Source of the DNA: Diadophis punctatus similis
Lineage: Eukaryota > Chordata > Lepidosauria > Squamata > Dipsadidae
DNA: 64,000 nt
Assembly: GCA_023053685.1 (NCBI GenBank)
Contig: JALIGW010000002.1
Span: 45,009,278-45,073,277 of the forward strand
Direction: 5' to 3'
The notes beneath the pieces are model-generated. The model was not told the DNA's origin. It saw only the letters and a program-made list of their open reading frames with translations, and did not search any database. Both the position numbers and the translations under genes were made by a program. Positions 33,461 to 46,125 of the stretch are shown here, piece after piece (the first letter of the stretch is position 1; each line of letters starts with the position of its first letter).

Positions 33461-35271
33461 TCCTGACAATAGTTAAAAAATAATCAGCAAAATTATACAA
33501 TTATACAACATTATATTAAACAGAAGTTTCAAGTAGATTTTTTTAAACCAAGAGTGATTAAAGACGGAACACAGTGAAAAGGTATAAAAATAATAATGAA
33601 AAAACAGTCGTCCTCACCACGAAATGTATTATAATTATTAGGTCTGTGCATGAAAAAGTAAAAGGTACTTCAGAATGCATGACACAATGAGTAAAGCAGC
33701 TTTTTATAAAGCAGATGCCTTTTTTCTGCCATATTCTTAACTATCCCTTTTGATTTTTGAAGATACCTAACCATAAAAATAGCAGAAAAAATGACTGGAA
33801 TGTAAAGAAACAAGCTTTATTTTTAATGCCTCATTTTTGTACAAATTCTGCAACTAAAATCCAGCATGGCTACAGTAATTTGTCTACCTTTAACTCTGTT
33901 GACACACCAAAAATCATTGCTGTGATTAATGGAGGTTGATATAAATACTTTTTCTGTAGAACATGGCATAAATTTAATATCTTTTTTCCTGTATTATCTT
34001 CCTTTTGTTATTTATACTTACATATGTTAGCCAGTGCACTTGATAATTTACTACTAATTGTATAAAGAATAAATGGCAAAGAAGATGGAAGGAAGATGAA
34101 TTATTGCATAAATGAGCAAGCGTAAAGGGTCTCCAGTTTACAATTTGCAATTTGGATTATTAAGAGCAACCATCCCTGGGAGAAATTGGGCTAAATCTTT
34201 CCAAGCATAATTAAGTGTGATGAAGTGTCATTACAAACCTGTTCGAAAACACTATCCTATATGGCACTGTCTCATTTTCTTTTAAAATGCAAATCAATGA
34301 ATACTTGTTGTTCAGCCCATTTCAACTAGACATTCTTTTGATCCTGGTTTCCATTAATTAATTTCAGGTAATGTTATGAGAGAAAATACGGGAGCATGGA
34401 AGATGAGTGAAGCCCCCTAGGTTGCTAAATCGCTTAGATCGAGGGTTGGCAGAATCTCATCTTTTATTTACAAGAATTCTTTGTTTCCTACAGATGCTCA
34501 CTTAACATCCCCCACCAGTCCTCCCTCCAAAGATAAGTAGGGTGGGGGAAGCATTCTGGAACATTTAGAGGGGACAGAGGATAGCAACCTTGTCACTTTG
34601 CATTCTGGTAAATGGAAGCATTGTAACTAATTGTGACCAATATGAGGAACAGCTTATACATTTGCAAGCCTCTGAGAAGTCATTTTGTGAGAGTGCCCAC
34701 AATATATTTTCAAAATTCTTCATATAGCCTCAATAGCTACTCTGGGCTTTGGAGGCATTTTTTATTCTAATCAGAGTGCTTTCCTAAGAAGAAGAAAAAA
34801 GATATATCCTTTTTGTTCTGTAATTCTAGTAAAAATTTCCACTGCTCTTAACTAATTAAGTAAAAGGTACAGTAAGTAGATGTGTAAGATATATATAAAA
34901 GCGGTTTCTAATTTAGCCCTCGGAAAGTGATTTATAAGCCATGAAAGCTTATATGCTAAAATTAAAATTGATCTTTGTAGAATTTTAAATACTAATGTTT
35001 TCTCCTCTTTGATTTTGTATTCATTTTTTCTTTTCCCCAGTGAGCTCAACTCAGCCAAAAACTATTTTTTTAAAAAAAGAAATGCTCACTGCCTGGCGTA
35101 GGGCCTTATTTGCCCTGCCATGAGGATGGATCACTAGCCATGACTTGAGAACAGGACTGTAGAATGGAAAGGTCCCCACTTTCTTTCGCTTCTGGGCACT
35201 ATGGCCGAAACATCCCCTGCCCTCTTCAATGGGCTGCCCTTCAGAGCCATTCTGTCTTAGGCTGCTGAATG
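33461..35271. other. No recognisable feature
   Basis: About 1.8 kb of mostly AT-rich sequence with no recognised repeat family or gene. One of the longest repeat-free stretches in the window. Confidence 0.5.
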
Positions 35272-35279
35272 GCTGAAAG

Positions 35280-35895
35280 CAGTGGTGAAATCTAATTTTT
35301 CCCCTCCCGGTTCTGTGGGCGTGGTTTGGTGGGTCATGTGACTGGGTGGGCGTGGCTATGTAGTCATGTGACGGGGATCGAAAGACAGAAACTCACTTTA
35401 GCAATGTCCTGCTGGAGCAGGGTTGGACTAGATGACCTCCAGGTCCCTTCCAGCCTTGGATTATCCTCTGAAGCTGCGTCTAGTGCCAGGTTTGTAGTCC
35501 TTCCTTCCTCTCCTTTTTCCCTCCCTCCCTCCCTCCCTCCCTCCCTTCCTTCCTTCCTTCCTTCCTTCCTTCTTTCCTTCCATCCATCCATCCTTCCTTC
35601 TTTCCACCCCCACCCCCCGTTTTTGGCCTAGCAGGCTTCAGGGAAGCCTGCTGGGAGCAAAAATGGACCCTCCCCCACCCCCCATTTTTGGCCTACATCC
35701 CCCGTTTTTGGCCTACACTCCCCCCATTTTTGGACTGACAGGCTTCAGGGGGGAAAAAGTTCAGAAGATCAGCTGTGCGACGTGTGATCGTTGGAACTTT
35801 TTTTTTACTTTTTTAGTCTTTTTTTCTGCGAACCGATAGCAATTTTTACTACTGGTTCTGGCAAACCGGCCCAAACTGGTAGCATTTCACCCCTG
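35280..35895. mobile_element. Non-autonomous hAT element (CAGTGGTGAAAT family) with captured pieces
   Basis: Termini CAGTGGTGAAATCTAATT and TAGCATTTCACCCCTG sit between perfect 8-bp duplications GCTGAAAG (35272-35279, 35896-35903). The interior carries a CR1 3' end (GGTTGGACTAGATGACCTCC near 35421), then a (CCCT)n/(CTTC)n tract (35514-35605), then ~35-bp tandem units with CCATTTTTGG or CCCGTTTTTGG. Confidence 0.9.
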
Positions 35896-35903
35896 GCTGA
35901 AAG

Positions 35904-36133
35904 GAACCTTACTAGAATGGATTGGTTGAAGATTGTTCTTTCTTTGGAGGGGTGGGGGTGGAGGTTTAAAGTTCATTAGTGAAGCTTTCCACTGGGTTTC
36001 TTTTTCTTCTTTATAATATGTACTTTGATGAAAATTGGCCTTTCTTTCTTATTTTAGCCAGAGAAATTGACAAGATTTCCAGTTTTTATTTTTAGCTCAA
36101 GTGACAGAAGGAAAGATGAAAATTAGATGCTTG
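35904..36133. other. No recognisable feature
   Basis: Short spacer before a microsatellite. Confidence 0.4.
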
Positions 36134-36327
36134 TCCTTCCTTCCTTCCTTCCTTCCTTCCTTCCTTCCTTCCTTCCTTCCTTCCTTCCTTCCTTCCTTCC
36201 TTCCTCCCTCCCTCCCTTCCCTTCCCTTCCCTTCCCCTTCCTTCCTTCCTTCCTTCCTTCCTTCCTTCCTTCCTTCCTTCCTTCCTTCCTTCCTTCCTTC
36301 CTTCCTTCCTTCCTTCCTTCCTTCCTT
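36134..36327. repeat. (CTTC)n microsatellite, ~190 bp
   Basis: Pure pyrimidine on the plus strand with a central (CCCT)/(CCCTT) variant block near 36204-36240. The Leu-Pro-Ser-Phe and Lys-Glu-Gly-Arg frames are translations of the repeat. Confidence 0.98.
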
Positions 36328-38040
36328 CGTCACTAGTGGATATACTAAACAGAAGATGACAAGTATGAAATGAAGTCAACACAAAAGGTTTCCTGCAAAA
36401 GGTCTATCATTGGAAACAGCATGTCCTCACAGATCCGCATGAAAAAGTGATGACCATGTGCTTTCAGATACAAGTGGTAGTGGTAAAGATACAGGAATCC
36501 ACTGGGGCCACAGCAACCACAATCTAGACAGGACATCATTGTGAAATCTAAAAGTGGACTGAAATTCAGACTAATTTTTTTAAGCCAACTTCATTTCCAG
36601 CTTATTTCAATATGTGAGACCTGCAGCTTAAGACTCCTATGTAGAACAGTCCAAACAACAATGCAATTATTCAATATCAAACAGTAAATAAATATAATGA
36701 AACCAAAAGGTTCAGTAATGTCCCATTGTGTTTACTAAGCAACCAAATTCTTGCATGGCACAAACAGAAGCAGAAGCAGAACTAACTTGGTGAGCTGTCA
36801 CTATCCAACTCACAGTAATTGTCTATTTCTTCCTTTCTTAACCAAAATCATATGGATTCAGAAGATGATTTTTCTCTGGAAGCTGGAAGTGGGCTAGAAA
36901 TATCATCTTCAAGTAGAATAATTTCCCTTCCATTTTCAGAACTGTGAGAGAATGGAAACCGACGCTCATTTTTCCTTCCACTTCTCCATCAACCCACTTA
37001 AAAAGGGTTCCCCTTAGGAGAAAAAGGAGGCAATCCCTTTAAGAAAACCACAACTGCTTCAGAAGAGAATCCAAAGTTAAAGAGTTGAAATCCAAATGAG
37101 TCAAGTTCCTTGGAGGACACAGAGCATTGGGAAACCAAGAGTGAGAGGTTGTATCTCTTGAGTGGACCAAATCAGATAAGAAAGGAGTGGAAAATGCTTA
37201 GTCCTTTCCATTTTGAAGTGCCAAGTAAACAATATAGAGTAGATATAAGAGAACAGTCCTAGAAAGTATTTGGAAAGCTATGTTGATTATACCTCAACGA
37301 CAGACAGCCAGCACCTACAGCCAACCTTAGCAGCCAAGCCATACAGCAATGCAGGAGTCCAGCTTCAGAAAAAGAGAAGGCTGGAAGGAAAAGAACTATC
37401 CAAGTTTAATAGCTTGGTCAGACAATTTCCAAGCTACCACTGGAGTTTTTCCTATTAGCCAAAGAAACCATCATATCTAAGGTGCTTGCAATAAGCCAGA
37501 ATTATATTTCATTTCCTTTACTTTTTAAGGAAAAAAGAAATATGTTATGATCATGAAGTTTTGTTATTTATAAGAAACTAGGATAAAGCATTTAACCGAT
37601 TTCTGGGGGGAAAAAGTGTAGTTGATCAATATGAAATCCCAGTTTGACTCCTTGCTCCGATTTGAGAAATTGGCCAGGAAAATGACAGATAAGCAGACTG
37701 CCTTTCCATGTTTTCCATGCAATAATTTATCTCCCAAGCCTGACAAAATGTTTACAATTTTATTGATTTTTAAGATAAATGTACAGCTAAAGCTAGGCAA
37801 TAAAGCAGCCTATGTAGTTTTAGGGAAAAAGTAGGGATCCATGCCACAGAATGTGTGCATATATACCCAGCTCTTTCTTGATAGCTACTCTAGGTCAAAG
37901 AAAAAAACTCCTTCTATTCTTCTCATACTTGCCCAAAACTGCTGAGAATGAGGAAATGGCATTTTGCTAAAACTGTATCTATAATTGTAGGACTCCAATA
38001 GAAGAGAATATCTGTAGCTCAGGGTTGAACTTTGGAGCTC
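36328..38040. other. No recognisable feature
   Basis: About 1.7 kb lacking the window's usual repeats. Short open frames at 36852-36950 (32 codons) and 37270-37458 (62 codons) have mixed amino-acid composition, but no domain, splice site pair or start context that I can support. Confidence 0.45.
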
Positions 38041-38165
38041 TGGGTGTTCTCTGAGCTTGGTTGTTTGCTTGCAGGTGTTTCATTACTCAACTAGGTAGCA
38101 ACATCAGTGACTAATGTTACCTAGTTGGACAATAAACCATTTGCGAATGAGCACCAAGAACTCCT
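38041..38165 (+). repeat. Interspersed repeat fragment, partly inverted
   Basis: GTTGTTTGCTTGCAGGTGTTTC and TTACTCAACTAGGTAGCAAC, given as two separate segments, match the reverse complement of about 75-150. The right half (ATGTTACCTAGTTGGAC ... GAGCACCAAGAACTCC) looks like a second, inverted partial copy. Confidence 0.5.
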
Positions 38166-38282
38166 CTATTTTAGGGCCATCAGATCTGGGATGCAAACGT
38201 CTTGAGGATGTTAGATGCCAGCAAAAGACAGTTCTGCTGTCATCTGCTGGTCATCTATGTTTTTTTCAGTCCAGTTTGTAGC

Positions 38283-38351
38283 CCTATTCACTTTCTTGCT
38301 TAACAACCGAATTCCTGATCTCAATTGTGGTTGTAAGTTGGGAACTACTTG
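38283..38351. repeat. Right-end fragment of TA-flanked MITE
   Basis: TTGCTTAACAACCGAATTCC then TCAATTGTGGTTGTAAGTTG and GGAACTACTTG match the right part of 11769-12173; TA follows. The rest is missing. Confidence 0.65.
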
Positions 38352-38353
38352 TA

Positions 38354-38925
38354 GTGGTATCTCACTACAGTAGTTGATCTTCAGAAGTCAGGGTGACAAT
38401 TACATGGCTGCTGTTCTTCTGCACACAAATATATGAAAGCAGCACTGTATAAAAAAGAAATATGGGAGAGTTTCTTTGCTTTTGATATGGACTGTTCTGG
38501 CTCTTGAGATAAATATCTGAATCTTGTATTTTAAAGCGTCAGGTCAAATTACTTACTAAACACTATGCTTGAAAAACCTGAAACATTTCTTTTTACAAAC
38601 TACTCACGCACATCCAATATCAGCCTTGGATTTACAGTATTAGAATATTTACTGGTTTATATATAGTATAAAATAAGCTTTCAAATTTTGTAATACCAAT
38701 TCCGGTGAAAGTGATAATCTATTTATTTGGCTGTTTCATGGAGAAAATGAATGATTTCACTGTGATTAGGACTGGGCAAAAATAAATATGTCATTTAGTT
38801 TATTACACTACATTTTAATACATATATCATGGATTTTCAAAACTTGTGGTACCTTAACTGCCCAGTGTGGGCTTGTGGAGACAAAATGAGGAGACCAGGC
38901 TTTTAAAAAACTTTATTATATTCTT
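38354..38925. other. No recognisable feature
   Basis: AT-rich spacer. Confidence 0.5.
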
Positions 38926-38927
38926 GT

Positions 38928-39165
38928 TTTTTTATTTTATTTATTAATTTTATCAAGCATGTATTAGATAACAGATAGAAGTATAAACATGATTATGAAT
39001 ACATGAAATGGATACGAATAAAAGGGAATATTAGGACAGGGACGGTAGGCACGCTGGTGCGCTTATGCACGCCCCTTAAAGACCTCTTAGGAATGGGGTG
39101 AGGTCGACAGTAGACAGTCTAAGGTTAAAGTTTTGAGGGTTTGGGGAAGAAACCACAGTGTGAGA
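38928..39165 (-). pseudogene. LINE 3' end (same family as 47760-48170)
   Basis: Reversed copy. The tail is (TTTTATTTAT); GCACGCTGGTGCGCTTATGC and CCCTTAAAGACCTCTTAGGA match the other copy's 3' UTR; GAGGTCGACAGTAGACAGTC matches its last codons. Only the final ~30 codons of ORF2 remain. Confidence 0.78.
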
Positions 39166-39169
39166 ACTC

Positions 39170-41023
39170 TTGATTTAAACCATTATGGGATTTGCTCACA
39201 TCTGGCTTTTTGTGTTGTATGAATACTGTCATGTAAACCATGGTATATGACTTGGGGTGATAATGTGTCAGGGCCATTGCAGTTTAGGTAACTGTGCAGG
39301 GCTGCAAAAATTCAGCAACCAGTAGAAGGCAGAAAAGAGATATAAAATCATCTAATTCTGGTTGCTGTGGCCCATATACAGTATGTTTGTTTAACAAACT
39401 ATGGTTAAAACAAACTGTTGCTTAGCATAATATTTAAAAGCTATGACTTTGGATCAGTTCCATGGAAACCAAGGACACTGATTTCTGAGGGCAGGGAAAT
39501 GCAGGACACAGCAATTAATGTGAAGAAAAGAGCGAGCTTGAATGAAGGACACCTTAGAAAAGGGTCTCAGATAGGCAGATTTATAACCTTGGAGTTCCAA
39601 CATTTTCTAGAAATTATGATCCCAGGGCTCTCAGTGCTGCTTATAATCAAGCAGCTTTGTTAAATTTTAACTTTCCAGAATGAGAATTCATGGATCTCCC
39701 TCCCTACTTCTTCCTTATGCAGTCACACAAATGTGCTGGCAGTGTTTGTCAACCTGCAGGTGCCTGGCTGGAGTTTGATCTATCCTGCCACAAAAATGCT
39801 ATTCTACAGGGAGATGGGAGGGAAAGGAAAGCTTGAATGATATTTTAACTGTTTACCATCTCTGTGATTTTTGGAGAAGCACAAGACATATTCAGTGTTG
39901 CCAGTGTAAGTGAAAGTGCTAAACTCTGCACTTTTAATAATAATTGCAATTATACACGATGACCTTGAATCGCTGCAGTAAGGGCATATAGAAATAACAA
40001 GAGTAACAATAATAATGTGCCTGGTTAAAAGAAGCCTGCTGCTGGATTTTAATCACTGGCTCTGTGCTCTGCCAAGCAAGCAAGAAAGAGAAAGACAAGC
40101 TCTGCAGAGCCCTTCTGCGTAGGCGGGTGAATTATCGGAGGAATGCTTGCAGGGATTGCTCACATGTGAGCTTCTTTCATGAAGGATTTCCCTGGCTCCA
40201 CATGCTGACAGAATAACCGATGGGCTTTCTGCTGCACTGAAGGGGAAATTCCATTTTGTTTTGAAAAAAGAACCCCCATGGCTGAGGAAGAAGAAGAAAA
40301 ACCCCCAACAAATCCAGTGCCATATCTTGCAAGATGGTGTTCTATTTTCTTTTCAGAATCACAAGTATGTGTCTCTGTGTTTATATATTTGCAAAGAAAA
40401 CAGTAAAAGGGAGGGGAGGGGAAGGAAGCCAATATGAAAAAGAAAGCAACAGGGGGAAAAAAGAGAAATCATTCATATTGCACTCTGCAGTGACAGAATG
40501 TTTTAAATTAGTGACTGATAATCATCCACGTTGATTGATTAAACTGTGCTGGATTAACCAGGATGCTATTTTTTACATGGTTCCAGCATCCCTGTTATTA
40601 TTTCAGTGGTCAGGATTTTCCCCGCCTTCATTCTGAAATCACTCTAGTGGATTTCTGTACAGTACTGATTATTATAGCTCAACCAACCCTAGATGTGAAC
40701 TCACTAATGAATCAAAGGTTATGCTCTGAACTTGTGATAAATATGCAAGCCAAAAAAATGGCCAAACATGTTGCTGAGCAGAAATTATTAGGGCTGCATA
40801 AGATTGCACTGCCAGGCTCTTCTCTCACATCCTTTGACAGGCCATGCAGTAAAATATTCTAAATGAAAATAGCATGTTTTTCCTGGTTGCCATTTATTGC
40901 AAAATCAAAAGAATTGTCTGACAGCACTGGGCTTTAAGAAACAGATGTTAAAAGAAGAAAATACTTTTCAGTATTTTATTATTGTCTTCAAAAGGTCTGT
41001 CTGTCTTATACTTTACATGTGAT
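39170..41023. other. No recognisable feature
   Basis: About 1.85 kb without recognised repeats. A 99-codon plus-strand frame at 40563-40862 has no recognisable domain. Conserved non-coding sequence is possible but cannot be judged from one sequence. Confidence 0.45.
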
Positions 41024-41145
41024 CCAGTTTGATCTAGTAGTAAAGACACCAGGCTAGAAACAAGGAGACCGTGAGTTCTAATCCTGCCCACCTTTTGCAT
41101 GAAACCCAGCTAGGTGATTCCGAGACAGTCACTCTCTGTTAGGCC
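41024..41145 (+). repeat. tRNA-derived SINE fragment (non-Sauria family)
   Basis: CAGTTTGATCTAGTAGTAAAG head, GGAGACCGTGAGTTCTAATCC B-box region (written here in segments) and AGTCACTCTCTGTTAGGC match the family at 14169-14390. Confidence 0.7.
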
Positions 41146-41257
41146 ACAATGTCATGCTTGGGCAACAAACCAATCACTCAACTCCTGTTGCATCTAATGG
41201 CTCAAGACTCGGTTTATCTGACAAAAGCAGATCCTGCATTTACAGGAAAAGCACCAG

Positions 41258-41261
<4 letters not shown>

Positions 41262-41310
<49 letters not shown>

Positions 41311-41311
41311 A
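41262..41311. repeat. (CAA)n microsatellite
   Basis: About 16 CAA units. They give a poly-Gln run in a 67-codon open frame that has no other gene signal. Confidence 0.95.
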
Positions 41312-41954
41312 CCAACTCATTCGAGTATAATAGCAGAGCCACCCGATTTTAATTTAGGGAAAAGCTAGTGCTATTTGTCAACAGAAGGGTTTTGAGCAGA
41401 ATTTGTGAGGAAAAGGCAGAAAAAAGAAAGGAAAGCAATTCAGATACCAGTTCTTACATTTCATCATTCCAATGAGGGAGATCTATAATGAAAACAGGCT
41501 GCATTTGAAACCATACTGCATTGCATTCATTTTTGCCAAAAAATGTGCTGAGTCCTCTGACAGAGTAAGTCACTACTAGCCATATAGTAAGTAGACCAAT
41601 TTGATGACTTTTTATGTGACCCTCCCTCTTCTCCCAGTAATTACTTACTCTGGACCCAAAGAATCCCTCACTTCTTCTCTGCACCAGAGGAAAACAAAAT
41701 AAATTGCTACTATTCCAACCCACATGTTCAGTGCATGTTATGTGCATTAATCATCCCCCAAAATATCTGAATGAGTTATATCAAGAGTAGCTTTGGGCTG
41801 CAAAGTCATCATTATTCCTGCATTTTAAAGTACCTTGAAAACTATTAAGGTGAAATAATAGCATGCCAGTCATTTTCCAAGTAGTATTTTTCTTTTCCAT
41901 CATTTACAATCGGCCTTGCATAGTTTGGTATTGATTGGAATGGAAGAGATAATA
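41312..41954. other. No recognisable feature
   Basis: Nothing recognised. Confidence 0.5.
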
Positions 41955-41962
41955 TTTTAAAC

Positions 41963-42074
41963 CACTGTTTTCCAAATATGACAACTTTAGGATGTGTGGA
42001 CTTCAATTTGCATTTTTCTAGCAGCATTTTTCAATCTTAAACACCTCTTAACGTTCCATGTTTGAAAAACACTG
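41963..42074. mobile_element. Small hAT-like element related to 17082-17225
   Basis: Left CACTGTTTTCCAAATATGAC and right GTTTGAAAAACACTG. Flanks TTTTAAAC (41955-41962) and GTTTAAAC (42075-42082) match at 7 of 8. The shared interior TGTGGACTTCAA links it to the nested palindrome at 17082. Confidence 0.7.
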
Positions 42075-42082
42075 GTTTAAAC

Positions 42083-43093
42083 AATATTCATCTGCAAGGA
42101 GAAGAAGCATGAGCAAGAGGCTTAAATACGTTGCCAGGTAAAGAACAGAGTAATGGGGACTAATTCTAGGAGCAAAGAACCAGAATGAGGCAAAAATCTC
42201 CATCAGTGGGGAAGCAGATGGCCAACAACTGATGCAGGGCTGCAATAATCCAAAGGGAAAATTAGCTGTGCTCCAGCTTCAAATAATCTGGCATACAGCC
42301 GAAAATAAATTGACTCAGTTCCCCAATCAGTTAGTACCTTTCAATCAAGTAGCTTTGCTGCTGATTCAGAACTGGGCAAGCCAGTTGGAGCTCTATAGTA
42401 GGTACTTCTGCTGCTCTCCTCACAAAGCTGCTCAGCGTGGATGGCTTGATAACAAGGAATTGCTGATCAAAAGAGCAGTGCAGGGCAATGACAGTTCAAT
42501 ATGGAAGTGTTTTATTTATCTGAGCACCTGTTTGGGAGCCTGTGCTTTATGACACAGGCTACTCCTGCGGCACTTATTGAATTCCAAGATTTATGCACAT
42601 GTCCATCAGATTACAGATACATCTCTTATTGATTTATCCTGTCTCCTTCTTTAGCTGCAAATCTTGTCCTATAAGGTTTCCTCTGAGGGATGAGGGCAAA
42701 TTCTTTTATTACTGATCTATAATTCTATCATGGTTTGTGGTAACACAGTAAACTGTGTTTTATGATAGTAAATGCCTGTCATGAAATTCAGTTTTATGAC
42801 AAGCTTTTGCCAATGCAGCAATTCTCCACAGAGCTACAGTTGATGGCCTTTTTTTTTTCTTTGAGAGCCAGAACAACTGTGATGAACATTTTCTTCCTGT
42901 CACTATTGTCACTGTCAAAATTGTTTATATAAAGAAGTTTCTTTTTATCATTTGAAGGTTGAACAAACCAGGTCTTCAATTTTTTGCATATCTATCAATC
43001 CATTGAAATTAGTGGTGATTATGATATTTAATGCATCACATTTGAATATGCTGCTCATTCTCTCCTAACACTTATTACTCCTGGCTGACTATT
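42083..43093. other. No recognisable feature
   Basis: About 1 kb; nothing recognised. Confidence 0.5.
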
Positions 43094-43866
43094 TGTTCTG
43101 CTGGAGAGGCAGGTATTAAAGTCAGTTTATTACTCATTTAGACAGCTTCCAACAACTCACCAATGGGGCTGGTAAAGCTCCATTCCCCTTTCCCTGCCTG
43201 TAGTCCGTCAGAACCAATCAGTTCCACAAACTAGGTCAAGCCAACCTATGAGGCACAAGGACAAGACACGTTTGCTCACAAAATCCCAATCTGCAAAACA
43301 GAGTCCAAGGTTCCAAAAGCCAAAGCACAGTTCAAAATTCCAAAGGCAGGAAAGCAATTCCTAAATCCACAAGTATGAGATTCACAGTAAAAAAAACGCA
43401 GTCCAAGGTTCAAGAAACCGAGTCCCGGAAAGCCGGGAAGATGTGCGCCAAAGCAAACAGGTGTTCCCAACAAACACACCCTCCCCCCAGTGTCTGATTA
43501 AATCACCCTTCCCCAGGTGTTCCTTGTTAGGAGAGGTAGGGCTGCTTCCTCACAAGCAACCTCATCAACCTTCTCTGTGCCTCCCTCTGCTCCACTTTTC
43601 TGTGCCCACAAATTGGATGGGAGATGCAGTTGTTCCTTGTCAGAGGTGGTCTAGAGCCTGCCATTTCTTCTGGCCCTCTGCAGCTGATCTGCTTCTGCAG
43701 GTGGCTCTCCATCTGGTTGACTATCCCCTATCCCCCCCACTGCTGGATGGCCCTGGGACTGCCTCATCCTCAGGCCCTGGACTCTCCATTTTTTCTGAGG
43801 GGACCTGTGCCATCCTCCTCTTCCTCCACACTGGGATCCAACAGAGCCATTCCAGTATTAGGCAAA
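43094..43866 (-). mobile_element. LTR-like sequence, minus orientation
   Basis: The left edge reads TGTTCTGCTGGAGAGG, like the edge of the LTR at 47362 (TGTTCTGACCC). On the minus strand GTAATAAACTG, a poly(A)-signal-like motif, lies about 45 bp before that edge. The right boundary is obscured by an abutting L2 tail. No target duplication is certain, and open frames here are not recognised. Confidence 0.4.
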
Positions 43867-44356
43867 CTATTTATTTATTATTTATTATTAGGTTCTTCTA
43901 TGCCACCCTACTCCCTAAGGACTCAGGGAGGCATACAACATTTTAAGAGAACACTAAACAATACACTTATTTAAAAACAGTTTTAAAAAGTTAAAAAAGA
44001 CATCCAACAACATACATACTGGGGGAGATCTCGGATATAAGATTGTCTCAGACCCCTGCCTGCAGGAAGAGCCATGTCTTAATGGCTTTTCGGAAGGCCA
44101 GCAAGGTGGGGATGATTCGGATCTCTGGGGGAAGTTGGTTCCAGAGAACAGGGGTCCCCTACAGAAAAAGCCCTCCCCCTAGGCCCCGCCAGTCGGCATT
44201 GTTTGGCTGATGGGACCTGGAGGAGACCCACTCTGTGTGACCTAACTGGTCAGAGGAAAGTATGAGGCAGAATGCGGTCCCGGAGGTAACCTGGTCCTAA
44301 GCCATGTAGGGCTTTAAAGATGATGATCAACACCTTGAATTGTACCCGGAGACTAT
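43867..44356 (-). pseudogene. L2-type LINE, ORF2 C-terminus and 3' end
   Basis: On the minus strand the translation contains FKALHGLGPGYLRDRI near 44320-44272, then a VPSAKQC.LAGP..AFSV block, and WNQLPPEIRIIPTLLAFRKA near 44140-44080. A 3' UTR and an AATAATAAATAAATA tail follow, ending at 43867. At least two frameshifts. Confidence 0.85.
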
Positions 44357-45635
44357 ATTAGACATTTTATTCATACAATATATTGAAAGTAACCAGGCTT
44401 CATTCAAGAAATTCACTAACCCCTTAAAAAGACTTGTCAAGCCTACCAGGTTGTTTATTGCTGATCTGATTAAGTCTTTATGTGTTACCTGAAAGCTATC
44501 AAGGTGACCATAACTTTATGCAAACTGTGAGTCGTTCAGACACAATGTTAATGTGTCGTACTACATCAGGACATTATAACCAGTGGTTTATGTTGGACTA
44601 GGAGAGGGGAAACCTCAGATTCAAATAAAGTTTCATGGATGATTTGAAGTGTCTCTCATGTCAATCCATTGGATAGGGATACTATAAATATAAAATGAGG
44701 AATAGTAGAACCAAGATACTTCTTGAGCTCCCTTACACATGGAAGCAGACTATTTTTTTTTATTATAAGTAAATTAAACTGACACAGGATGTGTCACATA
44801 CACATCCATCTAGTAGATGTTGGTGGTTTCCAATCTTTTTGAATGGTGGGCAGATCTGGAATTTTCACATTTTGGGGTTTTCTACCCAAATGTTTTTCGG
44901 AAGCAAGCTATTACACAAAATGGCTACTATGTGGGGATACATAACTAGTGATAAAGCACTGATTTATCAGAATGTCCACCCCTCTCTCTAGTCCCTTATT
45001 TTCACACAATATACTGCCCTTGCCCTTGTTCATTGTTGCCAATTTTCTAGGCAAATAAGTCCACTTCAAAATAAAACATTAGTTTGAAACAACACAAAGC
45101 CAAAAAAAATAATCTTGGATATTTTGGCTTATAATTATTCTATGCATAGTTTATTTCTTGTTCCCCAAAGCTGTATGTTTAGACATTACTGTACATATGT
45201 GGCCAGGATCCTGATGGTAACAACCTCCTCCTTGCCAAATTATGAATTCATTAATGAACATGCAATTTATGCCACAGACTGCATAAAACAAGCGTTGCCT
45301 GTGTAATTTCTAATTTTGTTGCTTCATCCTTAGTTAGTTTTGATAACAAGTAGATATTTAAATTATGGCCCATCTGGTCAGACTAGTTTTTAACCGGTCG
45401 TTGTGATAAGTCATTGTGGCATCCAAATGTTTTTCTCAGCAGTTGTCAGAAAAGAAGTGTCTGTCTTCAATGCTGGCTGGTATTGGTGGCAGCTGGTGCC
45501 AGATTTGACAGAAAAACAGTGTGCCAAGCTTATGAAACAGTGAAGCTGAAAAAAGATTGAAGGAGGGCAGTCCCTTCTTCTCCATACATAAATGATTTTC
45601 AACAGCAGCAGGCTAAATTTTTAGGGAGAAGTTTC
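44357..45635. other. No recognisable feature
   Basis: About 1.3 kb AT-rich; nothing recognised. Confidence 0.5.
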
Positions 45636-45643
45636 CTTTAGAG

Positions 45644-46117
45644 CAGTGATGGCGAACCTATGGCACGGGTGCCACAGGTGGCACGGGGAGCCATATCTGC
45701 TGGCACGTGAGCTGTTGCCCTAACTCCGCTCCAGTGCGCATGTGTGCACCGGCCAGCTGATTTTTGGCTTTCACGGAGGCTCTGGGAGGGCCTCCGGAGG
45801 GCCTCCAGAGGGCCTCTGGGAGGCGGGGAAGCCATTTTCGCCCTCCCCACGCTACACGCCCTCCCCACGCTACAAGAAAACCTCTGGAGCCTGGGGAGGG
45901 CGAAAAATGGGCCTACCGGGCCCACCCGAAGTCAGGAAACGGGGGAGCGGGGGGATCGTGCACGCATGCACAGGGGCGGGGCAGCACATGGGGATCACAC
46001 GCGCATGCGCAGGGGGGCAGGGGGGCATTGTATTATGGGTGTGGGCATTCGCACGTGCGCAATAGCGTGCACACGCGTGCTTTTGGCACCCAAGGGAAAA
46101 AAGGTTCGCCATCACTG
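45644..46117 (+). mobile_element. Non-autonomous hAT element (GATGGCGAACC family)
   Basis: Termini CAGTGATGGCGAACCTATGG and AGGTTCGCCATCACTG sit between perfect 8-bp duplications CTTTAGAG (45636-45643, 46118-46125). The interior matches 13610-14160 and 53208-53629, with a small tandem duplication at CGCCCTCCCCACGCTACA. Confidence 0.94.
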
Positions 46118-46125
46118 CTTTAGAG

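Noticed and set aside
36852..36950. Short frame starting MDSEDDFSLEAG
   Set aside because: Acidic start looks protein-like, but it is only 32 codons with no downstream continuation in frame.
40563..40862. 99-codon frame in a repeat-free stretch
   Set aside because: No domain recognised and a single frame of this length is expected by chance in 64 kb; conservation cannot be tested here.
41149..41352. Poly-glutamine protein
   Set aside because: Caused by the (CAA)n microsatellite; flanking residues show no domain, and no exon signals were found.
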